A stretch of DNA of 64,000 nt from the NCBI GenBank assembly GCA_033675545.1, contig JAWDGP010001473.1:1097501-1161500 (forward strand), given 5' to 3'. The translations under genes and the position numbers were made by a program. Numbering within the stretch: position 1 is the first letter of the stretch; each line of letters starts with the position of its first letter. The notes beneath the pieces are model-generated. The model had not been told where the DNA came from. It searched no databases and saw nothing but the letters and a program-made list of their open reading frames with translations. Shown here piece after piece: positions 24,996-64,000 of the stretch. This stretch comes from Elysia crispata. Taxonomy: Eukaryota > Mollusca > Gastropoda > Plakobranchidae.

Positions 24996-26119
24996 CCTTT
25001 TATTTTATTATTTTTTTTTAACCTTTAATACCTTTGATCTCGAGACAATATTAAACTCAAGATTTTGTTTGCCTTTCATTAGCTGGCTTTTTTTTTTTTT
25101 TTTTTTTAATCTGTTTCATGTATTCCCAAAAAATTAATAACACATTTCAGTTTTTCTTGTCATTATAGATTGACAAAGCTATCAAAACAGAGAAAAAGGA
25201 TTATCTCTGCTTTCTACGTGTAATACACGATACTGAGCAGACCGTGTTTGAGCTTAGCCTTAATGCCCTGTTATTTATCGGAAACGAACCTTGACACTGT
25301 GAAGAGGAACTCAGAAAAGAACACCCTTACCTGAAAAACACGTGTCCTTTTCAAACTCATGGGGAAAAAGATAAACACATACTCAAAGGAAAGGAAAAAG
25401 AAGAAAAAGAAAAACGGCAGTTGGTGGGTAAGTCCACGGTTGAGGGGTAAAGGGTTATTGATATTCCGGTTTGTCAAACTTTCGTTTTTTTCGATATTTT
25501 TTTTCAAGTTAAATTGACGCTCATTTGTCTTTTGTAAATTAAGATAAATGTATTATAAATTTTTTTCGCGATTATTTTGAGTATATCCAGAATGAAAGAA
25601 AGTTTAGGTATTGGCTGTTTCACCTTCCATTGTCTAACATTGCGTCACCGAATTCTAACTTCCGTTCATAGGTATTCGGAGAATTAGAGTTGCTTATAAC
25701 ATTGATCAAGGGATTGATTCATACGTGTGTACCGAACGTTTACCGGCGGCTACCCGCTGCCCCTGAGATCATCAAGGCCTATTCTACATAGTTTTTGATA
25801 TAGATTAGACCTGATTTGCAGTGTGCCCCTATTAAGCATTGAATTAGCTGTGAAGCACTGAAACAGGCCCATAATACTGGGTGTGCAGGACTTACGAGAC
25901 CAAGAATAGCTAGATCTATACTATCATTCAAGAAAAGCTGTTGCCCTTATTTCCTTGCGTCGTTAAGCCTCTAGATTTATTGCTAAAGGATCTAATCTAG
26001 ATCTTGAAAAATATTTGGTTATAAGGAATATAAAAACTTTCTGGGAACATTTTGAAAGAATTAGAAATAGAATAGAGCTCTCCCATATACAATAAAAAAG
26101 GTATTGTTTGCACCTGTAG
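24996..26119. other. Region upstream of the first IGF2BP coding exon
   Basis: AT-rich DNA with poly-T tracts. It probably holds an upstream intron or leader of IGF2BP, because the ATG exon is preceded by an acceptor (TTTGCACCTGTAG). No leader exon or promoter was identified with confidence. Confidence 0.5.
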
Positions 26120-26122
26120 GAA

Positions 26123-43604
<17,482 letters not shown>

Positions 43605-46400
43605 GTCACAATTGAATTTTTAACAGGTGCCAATAAATTACTGCTGTGTGCCTCGTTAAGAGCAAGGCTGAATTTATGAAATTGGATCAATTATCTGCAT
43701 TGAAGTGGTTATTGAGCTGAGACACCCTTTTTTTTTCAAGTATTATTTTCTCATTATGCTAGGCTGGCTTTACTCAAAGCCACACTTGTTGAATTTTTGT
43801 TGATCAATATGAAAAATGTTCTGTGCTATATTATTGTGATTTTTTTCCAGTCACATTTTGAATTGTGATGGATACTATGGTCTTTGTTATACACCCATAT
43901 TATACAATTTGCTCTTGACTGTTGATTCCAGATCAAAATTGATTAATGTGAATTAAGATATATATTTTTCTAAAAATCTTGACCATTTTCTATTCTGTGA
44001 GTAATATATATTTTTTTTCATTCTAATGTGAGGATACGCTTTTGTACTCACTTAAGTGCTATAATTATGCAAAAAGTTGAACAAGGTAATACACAGCCCC
44101 AACTGATGTGCAACTGTGATTTCAAATTGCTAAAGAATAGCCTACTGATACATTTAAATTTTATGAGGCTGAAAATATTTTCTTATGTAAAATGTATGTG
44201 ATTGTCAATTTTTTTTTTTGTTTTCTGCCGTAGTATCTTAATTGTTAAAGGTACTTTCAAACTTTTTGCTGCAGATGTGACAAAGGAAGCCAAGCTTAGC
44301 TTATTGAGAAAATTGCTGCTTTTCCTTCATTTTTTTTACTGCGTTTTGGTTGCATTTTTTGTTTCTTATCGCGCCGTATGTGAAGCCTAAATCCAGAGGC
44401 ATCTATTTCAATTTTCATTTTTCTTCAATTGTTTTCCTTTTCTTCAATGAACACTTTTTTTTTTTCAAACTGTCTATACTTTTGCTTATTGAACATGTGG
44501 CTTGTTCATTTCAAAGTTGTTATTGAGGATGTACTCTGTACATTTGTTTACATTCCATCTCTAAATGTCAGTTGACAATTTTTTCTTAAAAAGAACTTTC
44601 ACTATCACCAAAAACATATTTGAAAAGTCTGGAGAAAATCTTGGGAATATTCTTCAATTTAGAACTTTTTTCATGACAAGCAATGCTTTGCTGTTTTTTC
44701 CCTGTTGTTCACAATAATTCTATATTGAAAGGCTCCATGAGGAATGCATTACACACCATTTATAAAAGGTTAAGTGACAGGGCAAAAATTGAGGGTTTTT
44801 TTCTCTTACAATTTTGCATTATTTTTTGTATCTGGTTTAGTATCACTACTATGATCATCTTCAGCACAACAGTCTGATCAAGACCATAAGGACAGTTTTC
44901 AATTCTAAACAGAAAAAAAAAAAATAGATGTAATGCATTTTGTTGTGGAACCTTTCATAGGATGGTTTGAGAAATTTTGGGTACTCTGTATTTTACTCTG
45001 CTGATAGACTGTTCTTCCTTCCATAATTTTCACTTTATATTCTCTTAAGTGCATACTTTTGAGTAATTGTTACGAGGCTTTAATCAGTTCTCAGTATTAT
45101 TAATGGAAAGTGTTTGTTGTCTTTTGTGAGAGAATAATTTACCTTCCTATTGGATTTGCTCGTTTATCTTTCGAGCATACTTAATTCAAACCTCTTATGC
45201 TAACATCATACATAAGTATAAGGGAATAAAGAAATTTGGAAGATGAAAAATTGTTAAATTTTTCCAAAAATTGGTCTCTTATAAGACTCATTCAAATACT
45301 GATAAAACAACTGTATCCTATTTAAGGGTTTTCTCACACAAAAGGCAATAGATAAATCTTTTACCTTCCATTGCAAATAAAACGTTAGTGCATCTTCCTT
45401 CTGCTTGTTGAAAGAAATCAAATAAATCTTGTTCAAGAAACAATTTTCTTTTGTTTTTCTCATTTACCTTATAAAAGATTAGTGGTAGAAGCTAAATCAT
45501 TTGAAATTCATTTTTATATCATTGGTAAAAGTCTAATCGGTAAGCCCACCATTTAACAAAAGAAAAAAAATGACCTTTCCTCACCACTCCAGCTGCAATT
45601 TTATTGCTTCAAATGGCATAATGTTAAGTTTGTACATATGTGGTAATTCATTTCAGATTTTGATAATCTTTGGAACCATATGAAAGTTTATGACCATGTG
45701 CCACTTAATATTAGATAAGATTTATTCTGGGTGAATTCCTTGTCTGGATATTGATACAAGTCTTCCTTCCTTATCCAAGGTGTTTTGTAGGGGGTTATTA
45801 TGAACTCGCTTAAAACTAATAGCCACTGATAGCGGCTGCTTGCGTAAATTGAATATTTAATGGCTACTGGCAGTGGCTGATCGCATTTTAAGACTTAAAT
45901 GACTGCTCATGTCATTGTGTGGTTAAGACAAAAACAAATCAGGCAGTTGTGATAACTGGCTATGCATGCAATTCAATTCAATTCTGAGAGTAAAAACTTA
46001 GTTTGCTTTGCATGTTACACAGCATCTAGATGTACAAGGAAAGACTGCAGTTAAGTCATGTTTTTACCCACGCTTAGAATTCTTTTAAGGACTTGAGGCT
46101 TGACCAGTGAGGTAGTGAAATGAACTGCACTCTGGATGTGCTCATTTGTGGGTTGTTGCTTTTTTGTGATTGTCACTATAGAGATTTATTTTTTAGCTTT
46201 TCAGACCTATTTTCTGTGCCAATCTAAGCAATTTTGAATTGGTGTTTGAGGTTAGGGTTAAAAATTATTAGATTAGATAAGTTAAGTGTCGCATTTGAGT
46301 CATTTTCATTGTTCTCTTTTTCTTAAAATAAAAGCAAATTTTTTTTTTACGATTTTGTGAATAATTTCTTGTTAGAATTCTAACCTTTTCTAGATCTTAT
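43605..46400 (+). other. IGF2BP: IGF2BP 3' UTR region
   Basis: AT-rich, T-rich downstream DNA without genes. AATAAA poly(A) signals occur at 43632-43637, 45225-45230 and 46327-46332. IGF2BP transcripts usually have long 3' UTRs, so a distal signal is plausible. The true end cannot be fixed here. Confidence 0.5.
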
Positions 46401-47196
46401 TTCAAAGATTGGCTATACATCTGTTCTGTAAAGTGTGCTACTAGGTAGGTACAAGGTGGCTCAGCATTAATAAAATAGAGTGGAGAAAGGAAAATGGCCT
46501 GAGATCTAGCTCATGAGGTTGATAAACAAGGTTCCCTTTCGTCAGTAAGGCCAAAGTAAGTGCAGGATTTAATTTTCTATCAAAAACGACTGGTGGCAAC
46601 CTTTGTTGCATTAATAAGTGAGACTAATTCACTGTGACTTTTTATAGTACAAATGTACAAATGATTGAAAATTGACGCACTCATTGTGGGCTAAGGTTAT
46701 GAGGTTAGAGGCTTTCATCGATTAACATTGTTCATTTCGAAAATTCTTTGATAGGTTGAGTTAATGATTTAATTTGGAGGAGAATTGCATATTTTTCAAA
46801 CTTCCCTGTGAGAAATACTTAAAGGGAGATAGAAATATATTACGCAGTCATCTGAATAGAGACACACGGGCTCAAAACTCTGGAGTAATGGCAAACCAAG
46901 ATTTAAACTAGTTAATCAATTTTGTTATATATATATATATATATAAGCCAAATACACATACGTATACTGTCATTTTGAACATGAAATGAAAAAAAGATGG
47001 AACTCACTGTTGAGAGCAAATTTATTTTTAAGTATTAAGTTGAAAAATTTCATAGATTTGCCATGACCGAAGCGAAAAAAAAAAAAATGACAGAATCGCA
47101 ATTCCACTCTTGGTGGACAAAAATAAAACGCAGTTCACATGAGGGAGTGGAGTGAACTACTTGTACCATATTTTAGTCACACAAACTGGCACAGAG

Positions 47197-47353
47197 GGTC
47201 GAAATGACGCAACATGACAATGGATACAGATGTTTATGGTATAAATCCATTGCGTAAAGAAAAACAAACGAGAGAGTCGAAATGAAATGACGTAACATGA
47301 CAGTGGATACAGATGCTTATAGTACAGATCCATAGCGTAAAGTAAAACAAACA
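47197..47353. repeat. 77-bp tandem duplication, diverged
   Basis: Two successive units share GTCGAAATGA, ACATGAC, TGGATACAGATG and GCGTAAAG blocks, with about a dozen differences. Confidence 0.85.
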
Positions 47354-47949
47354 AAGCAAAAATCTGTTACATCCACTTGTACCATTTCTCTTAGAAGTGA
47401 GCAAGTTTCAGGTATGTGTTTTTATCCCGTTCATTTTGAGCTAAAAAAAAGGTCAGCGAGAGTTAGAGGCATTGATTAACTGGCACTCTCAGACCAAAGA
47501 TTAAATGAATACATAGAAGTAGTCTATCGCTTATGAATTTATACACCTCGTTCTACACTAAAAAAAGGACAACAGTAGGCCTAGCTGAGTTTTGCTTGTA
47601 TTTTGCATTTGCAAATTCGAATATGCGTAGTAAACAAATATTACACTCAAAACCATGTCTAGATCTAAATTTTTATATAACTCTGCAAAGTTCCCAGATG
47701 TAACGATCTAGCCTAGATCTAGATCTATGTCTATTACTCACTAAAACGCAAGAGAAACACTTATTTCCAAGTCTCATTTTCTGGTTTGGTTACACGGCAG
47801 AATGTTCTTTAAGAAACGGACACTCAAAAAGAAAAGACTGGAAGATCCCCTTTTAGTTTCAGCAACAAAACCAATTTAGCATTAATCTAGCCACAATTAT
47901 TCCCATTGTGTATGAGATCCGGTGTATGTCTTTTTGTCTTTCTGCCTGT

Positions 47950-47984
47950 CTCTATCATACCTCCTCCTCCTCCTCCTCCGCCTC

Positions 47985-48065
<81 letters not shown>

Positions 48066-48072
48066 CTCCCTC
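47950..48072. repeat. (CCT)n-(CT)n pyrimidine tract
   Basis: CCT units with one CCG, then about 35 CT units and a short mixed pyrimidine tail. Proline/serine frames here are artefacts. Confidence 0.95.
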
Positions 48073-48240
48073 ACAGCACCTTTTAATGTCCTCAATTATA
48101 TGTACTAATATTATTTTGCAAAAGCCTCGAGATACTGACAACATTTTAAAGAAATGGACGATATCACCTGTAACCTTAAGTTCATGGCATTTTATACATT
48201 TATTTATCCAAATTCACTTCCACTTGAGGCAGAGACACGC

Positions 48241-48515
48241 AAAAAAAAGGGGGGGGGGGGAGAGGTAGAAAGTGAGGATAGAGAGATGAGAGAGAAAAAG
48301 AGAGGAAGAAAGTGAGGAGAAAGAAAAAGGGAGAGAGAGGGAGGAAAAATAAAGAAGTAGAAAAAGAGAGAAAGGGAGAGGAAAATAGAGAGGGAGAGAA
48401 AGGAAGAAAGAGAGAGTAAGAGAGGAAAAAAAAGATCGTTAGAGAAAGAGAGAGAGAGGAGAGAGAGAAAGAAAGAGGGAAAGTTGAGAGAGAGGAGAGA
48501 GAGAGAGAGAGAGTT
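48241..48515. repeat. ~275-bp polypurine tract
   Basis: A run of As and Gs (opening A8-G12) broken only by scattered pyrimidines. It is not a simple microsatellite until the last GA units. Confidence 0.9.
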
Positions 48516-49278
48516 TGTCGACGGCCGTCAAGAAATCTTAGCCGGCATGCGATACCTCAATATTGCACTAAAGGCATAGAGCACCATAAACGCCTGTCTT
48601 GTATTACACTATTTTTTTAATTTATTTCATTTTAAATAAAAATGTCACTTGATCATGCGTTTATAATGTCTAGATTTAACCTGCATATTAACTGCACGAA
48701 GATAAGATATAAAATATTTTATTTTCCGTCTCTAAACAGAAATTTCTACATTATTATCTCAAAATTAAGCTTAGGCCAAGGCTGTGTTTGCCAGTTGTTC
48801 AAGGAAGGTAACTCTCGCTAAATTTATTAGGAATATCGTCTAATTCAATGGAAGGTCGATAGCGCTAGTCCCGCTCCACTCACTCAACGGAGCAATATTC
48901 CAGCATGACGAACTGGATTTAAAACGTAAGGTAGAGTCTCTTCACGTTGATCAACTCAATATAGATGCCTAGTTCTAAATTAATAGATTTCTACAAGGTT
49001 TAGGATCTTGAAACATAGATTAATTTACTTCAACGGAATATTTCTAAAGATCTAGAGTCTAGATCTAGAGATCTATCAAGGCGGAGGCAGATCTAACATG
49101 ATTTCTGAGCCTCCTGCAAGTTAGTGAGAGTATAGACAGAAGTTAGATTGAGATGTCCAGAAAGATATTATTTTATCGATCCAAATCTATTTCCTACATA
49201 AAGAGTTCTAAAAAAAGGTCTAGATCTATTTTACATGAAACTATACCCTAGATCGAGAGCAAAAAATGTTTAGTAAAT

Positions 49279-49503
49279 TTGCAGATGTCGGCCCACGCAG
49301 ACTAGGCTTCACAATTGAACGTTTTTGACGAATTCGAAACTTGTAAGTTTAATAGGATTTTAGAGCAACACAAAAATGCTTATATCTTGAAAAGTATTTA
49401 TTTGCGCTTATAAAATCTTCATATGAATTCGTGTTCAGCATATCAAATTCTTGAAGAAATTTACAATTTTAAAGCTCTAAGTTAGTTGGGCCGATAACTG
49501 CAA
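49279..49503. mobile_element. MITE, copy 2 (225 bp), opposite orientation to copy 1
   Basis: Ends TTGCAGATGTCGGCCCA and TTGGGCCGATAACTGCAA. The interior shares CACAAAAATGCTTATATCTT and GAATTCGTGTTCAGCAT-type blocks with the complement of 26352-26547. Confidence 0.85.
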
Positions 49504-52500
49504 TTTATAATACCAAATGTTTTAGGTAGTTCATGAAATCCCTTCAAGGAATCGGTAGTCCTTTTCAACAGTGAAGAAAGGCCCTAGCTGTGGGTCTTTT
49601 CTGAATTTCTTAAATAGATCTAGTGATAGGCCTAACTGTAACTTAAGCAATGATGACAAAGAATGATGTCTAATATAGGTATCAAGTTGCCACTATCAAA
49701 ATCTTATGTATGAATTTGACAGATTTTATTCAAAGGTTTTAACTTTTTAAAATCACTATTTTAATCATTGGCTTTGACTTTGAGCTTGAAGCTAACAAGT
49801 CTGGAACACCGAACAGACTTTTGGTCTGCTTAGATTTAGAAGGGTATTAAATTTGGAAAGCTGGGCTTTGGTTGAATTTTATGATCAAAGTCGGATTTTA
49901 GGAGGAAAAAAATCCCTCGCCCCAGAAAATTTTGATGTCTTGAAAAATGAACCTGACTGAACACATCTCTCAGTTGAGATCTCTGTATCTCCTGTGTTAC
50001 GGGACAGGAAGCGAGAGAGAAGAGAAACAGAAAGAAAGTCAGATAATCAGGGAAAAAGGCTTAAACTGTCCATGTTTTGACTAAAAAAAATTGATGCTGT
50101 GGCTGTTCTCAAGAAAAACTATCCTTGGGTTTGCATAAACAAATTTAGATTATGTTTTTCGTTCATTCAATTCATTAGAGGTCTGAGCTAAACCATATTC
50201 ATCAAATTTAGAATTAAGTCAAAAGGTCGAAACTCTAAACAACATTTTACCTCTAAATTGCATGTATCAGACAATGATGATAAGTCTGCTGAAATCAAGT
50301 GGGTTTTGCCATAAGTATAGAGTCACAGCTGTGCTAGATCATCTGACAGTATTGATGAGTTATTTCATTCAATGTTTTCAGATTCCAGCATAACACAGAG
50401 ATTGCATTGTGGAAGAACATAGATAGGATAATTATCTACATTTTAAATTGCATCAGATAAAGGAAAGCATTATTGCAGCAGTCAAAAATTGTCAGTGCTA
50501 TGTATTGATGTTTGATGAAAGTACCAACCCAGTTCTTAGTCTTATATTATTTTGAGATTCATCTTTTCGTCATGCTTTTGTGTCAAGTTTTTTGGACCGG
50601 CTGGTTTTATATATATCATGAAATATATGTTTCTTGATTTGCATCCAATGCATTTCTTATAACAATGAAAAAATCTTTTAAATGATTGTTATACTAGACA
50701 GCTGATTGATTTTAAATGAGTCAGAGTTAGTGACTGCTTATATAAAAGAGCATTCTGCAATAAAGTCTAGGAATCACAAGTGAAATAATTTTAGCTTTTT
50801 AGTATCTTATAAATCAAACTATGAGTAAGAGCAATTGAAATGCACAATTGGATTCAAATTTTTTATAGTTTCTTACCTCATTGACCTTAAAAAAAATTAT
50901 GGTGACAAATTAGGCTTTTAAAGTATTTTCTATGAGGTAGGTCCAGCCTTTTGGAATATTGAGCTGTTTATAATCCCCATTTAGTCTTTATTGGTTGTTT
51001 GACATGAACCCAAACTGAAGACCAAGTAAAATTTGGAAATGCCTTTTAATAAATGACATAGAATAATGCTTTGTGTGTTATCCTTTGTGATATTTAGAAT
51101 CTTGGTGAATGGTATTAACACCTGCAAAACTTCAACCTGTTCATACAAATATTGCATACATATGTTAGATACAGAGACAATTCATATGACTGGAAATGAA
51201 ATCTAAAACCATTCCTCGACTTTGACCATGACAGGAAGGTTGATTTAAAGAGTATTGATCTGCCGGTCTAGCTTAGAGAGGTTGCATTGTTGGAACAGCA
51301 CCCTATTGGACAAGTTATTATCAAAGCATTTAATGTCTTCAAACTCAATCATAAGTTTACAAAAATCATGGTGTGTTTCAAAATTTTTAATTAGCGGGAA
51401 ACCTTTTCTTGAAATGTTGTTGATCATTTGATAGTAATTGAAGTAACTCATTGATGGTGAATACAGAGATTTCAACAATTTTTTTATTTGTTCACAAATT
51501 TGAAACATATACTAGATTTAGGAGATATGAAAAATCATAACCTTTAAAAAGCAATACTAACTCTTTTACTATGGATTTTTCAATGCACTGAGGAAATTTT
51601 TCCTGAAAATGCTGAATATTTCGAGGCACGCATTGTAAAACTGTCCATATCTTATTAAATTATTTGAAAACCCCCTCATGTCTTATATGAAAATACTCAG
51701 AATTAAAAGGAGGTTGTGAATAAAAGGAAAAAGCTCATTTATTATGGAATGTAATTGTTATTGTTGCTCTTGAAAGTGTTATGTCTATTAAAACAACTAG
51801 ACTCAGACAAGTGCTTTGTCTATATTAAGTTTCACAACACAAAGAAACTTTAGGCGCTAGCAAAAACAACCAAATGTAGTGAGGATATATCTTCTAACAG
51901 TTTAGAATAACCTGGGTTAGTTTTGAGTAGAACTGGATGAGAAACAGTAGTCTGGATGCCAGTTCTATAATGCAACATACACTTCACTGTTTCAGCAGAA
52001 CCGTGCAAGGCATAGTGCATTTTGCCATAGTGAAAGAGTGAATGCAGGAAAGATATATATTCAGTGATAATTGGGGAGGACAAGACATTTTGAATTCTTT
52101 TCTTTGCAAGCACTCTTGCAACCTTTCATGAGATACTCTAAAAATACATGAACAATTCAAAAATACTCAGGGCCTTATAATGTTAAATCTAAAATTCAAA
52201 TGCATATGATATTTGTAAACTAAAGTAAATAAAAAAAAAGAATCAAACATGATTAAAAAAACAAAACATTAAAGAACACTAAGACAAAATATTAATGTTT
52301 ACTCTACAAACATTTTATATGGAAATTAGCAGTGTGAGTAATTAAATATGCTTGCAATGATTAGGGAATTCAACTGCACTCTTTACAATTATACATTTTT
52401 CGTTAACTGTATTTATCTACATAAGTACTTAAACCTCCATCTATTTAAAGATTTTTAATTATAATTTGGTTTCAGAATCACTTTGTGAGAATTGATCAAA

Positions 52501-52511
52501 CAAGCAGAAAC

Positions 52512-62894
<10,383 letters not shown>

Positions 62895-64000
62895 GTGAGT
62901 AGTCAGCTTGAGTGCATCGTTAAGTTAGTGTTCAGGTGAGGACACATGTCGTTCACTTTACACAGACCGAAACTTCGCTTCGTTTGAATTGATAAAATCT
63001 ACAGTGTGAAGTGAAAAATGTGCGTTACTTAATTCAGGGTGAACTAATAAAATTATTATACACTACTTATTCAGCAGTTCACCAAGGTTTAGTGAAAATG
63101 ACAGTGGGAATAAATATTCCTATAACTTAAAAAATCAAAGCTAACCAAATGGCCACCCCATCGCCTTGTTCAAACTTTTGTTCTTATTGATTCAGGATAC
63201 ATTGAAGTGGATGGCAAAACCTTCAAATGAGAAATGTCCTCTTAACTTTTGAAGGTCGTCACTTTAAGTGCTGATAAACGCTCTTTTCTTGTGACACACA
63301 CATGCACACGCACAAAACCAACTCTTACAAACTCTTACAGTCAGCTAAAAAAAAAAAGGGGGTGGGGGAGGGGGGGGGGGGGAGCGGCGGAAGGGGAGGA
63401 TTAGAATGATGATGATACAAATGGATTAGCCATAACGGAATTGCGTCAACCCCTTTCTTTACTACCATCCCATTCCAATTATACCACTCCTTTCTGAGCT
63501 CTGGATTGACACTTGCCATACATACTGGCCAAGTTAGGAGGGTTGCAAAGTGAACACAGTCTAAACAGAACTGATTGTACGGAATAAAAAAAAAATAGAT
63601 ATTGTAGTCAGATGGCCTAGGGGACCTCTCTTCTTCAAACTTTTGTACCGTGGGGATATAAATACTTCAATGAAAGATAATTTTGATCTGCCATGGTAAA
63701 CTTGTGGCACCTGTGTTGATATGATTTCGTGTAAACCAAGCGCTGCCTTGAGAAAATACTTGCAAGTTTGAAAATGGGTAACAGTTTATGCCGATATTCT
63801 TGGCGCTGAAAAATTGCGTATGATCGTGTGTCCATGCACTGAGCAAAATAATTATAGTCCTTCAAATTTAAAGCAAAGGAAAGAAAAGACTTGTATGTGG
63901 CTGATCTCGCCCGCCTGTTTCTCACATGTTATTTTGGACAACATAAAAAAAAATGCTACATAGCTCAAATTTCTATGACAATGAAAAAGGAAACGAAGCA
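62895..64000. other. SLC12 intron 3, start
   Basis: Intronic DNA to the window end, with an A-run/G-run at 63347-63383. No next exon is reached and no other gene is supported. Confidence 0.7.

Larger units (their letters stand above)
46401..52475. other. Intergenic region between IGF2BP and the SLC12 gene
   Basis: No coding gene is supported. It contains (TA)n at about 46927-46946, a 77-bp tandem duplication (47197-47353), a (CT)n tract, a long polypurine tract, MITE copy 2 and several CTAGATCT motifs. The SLC12 promoter and leader exon should lie here but were not identified. Confidence 0.7.

Noticed and set aside
43605..46400. let-7 seed matches (CTACCTC) in the IGF2BP 3' region
   Set aside because: Looked for because let-7 controls IMP mRNAs in other animals; none was seen by eye.

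Overview
The window is animal nuclear DNA: AT-rich, intron-rich and full of retroelement debris, hairpin DNA elements and long (CT)n/(GA)n and (AGT)n microsatellites. The gene families, the LINE and Gypsy types and the repeat texture fit a mollusc, most likely a gastropod. That taxonomic call is inference; there is no species marker. Nothing prokaryotic or viral was recognised.

Three protein-coding genes could be rebuilt exon by exon from splice sites and matching codon phases. (1) 68-11597, minus strand: a secretory-pathway receptor with a signal peptide, an MRH (mannose-6-phosphate receptor homology) domain and the start of a transmembrane segment. Five exons are seen and the 3' end lies off the left edge. 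(2) 26123-43604, plus strand: a complete IGF2BP/IMP RNA-binding protein with 16 coding exons, 579 codons, two RRMs and four KH domains. (3) 52512 to beyond the right edge, plus strand: the first three coding exons of an SLC12 cation-chloride cotransporter of the NKCC/NCC type, with an RFxV kinase-docking motif.

Layout. 1-11.6 kb is the MRH gene. Its intron 4 holds a defective Ty3/Gypsy element (1979-6377, same strand as the gene). Its intron 2 holds a 5'-truncated LINE inside a large (AGT)n/(AGC)n field. 12.1-12.5 kb is an old LINE relic. 12.8-25.0 kb is a head-to-tail triplication of a ~4.07-kb unit, each unit carrying the 3' end of the same LINE family with a 14-bp target-site duplication. 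26.1-43.6 kb is IGF2BP, with a hairpin MITE, a pogo/Tigger-like element and tRNA-like SINEs in its introns. 43.6-52.5 kb is a long 3' UTR and intergenic DNA with a second MITE copy and strand-asymmetric purine/pyrimidine tracts. 52.5-64 kb is the SLC12 gene, whose 7.3-kb second intron is filled with microsatellites and a 61-64-bp minisatellite.

The genes are not an operon and show no shared function: one sorts or traffics glycoproteins, one controls mRNA fate, one carries ions. No wholly new multi-gene system was found. The most distinctive objects are the near-identical triplication, the mosaic Gypsy copy, the LINE with a >100-bp flanking duplication, and the paired hairpin elements.
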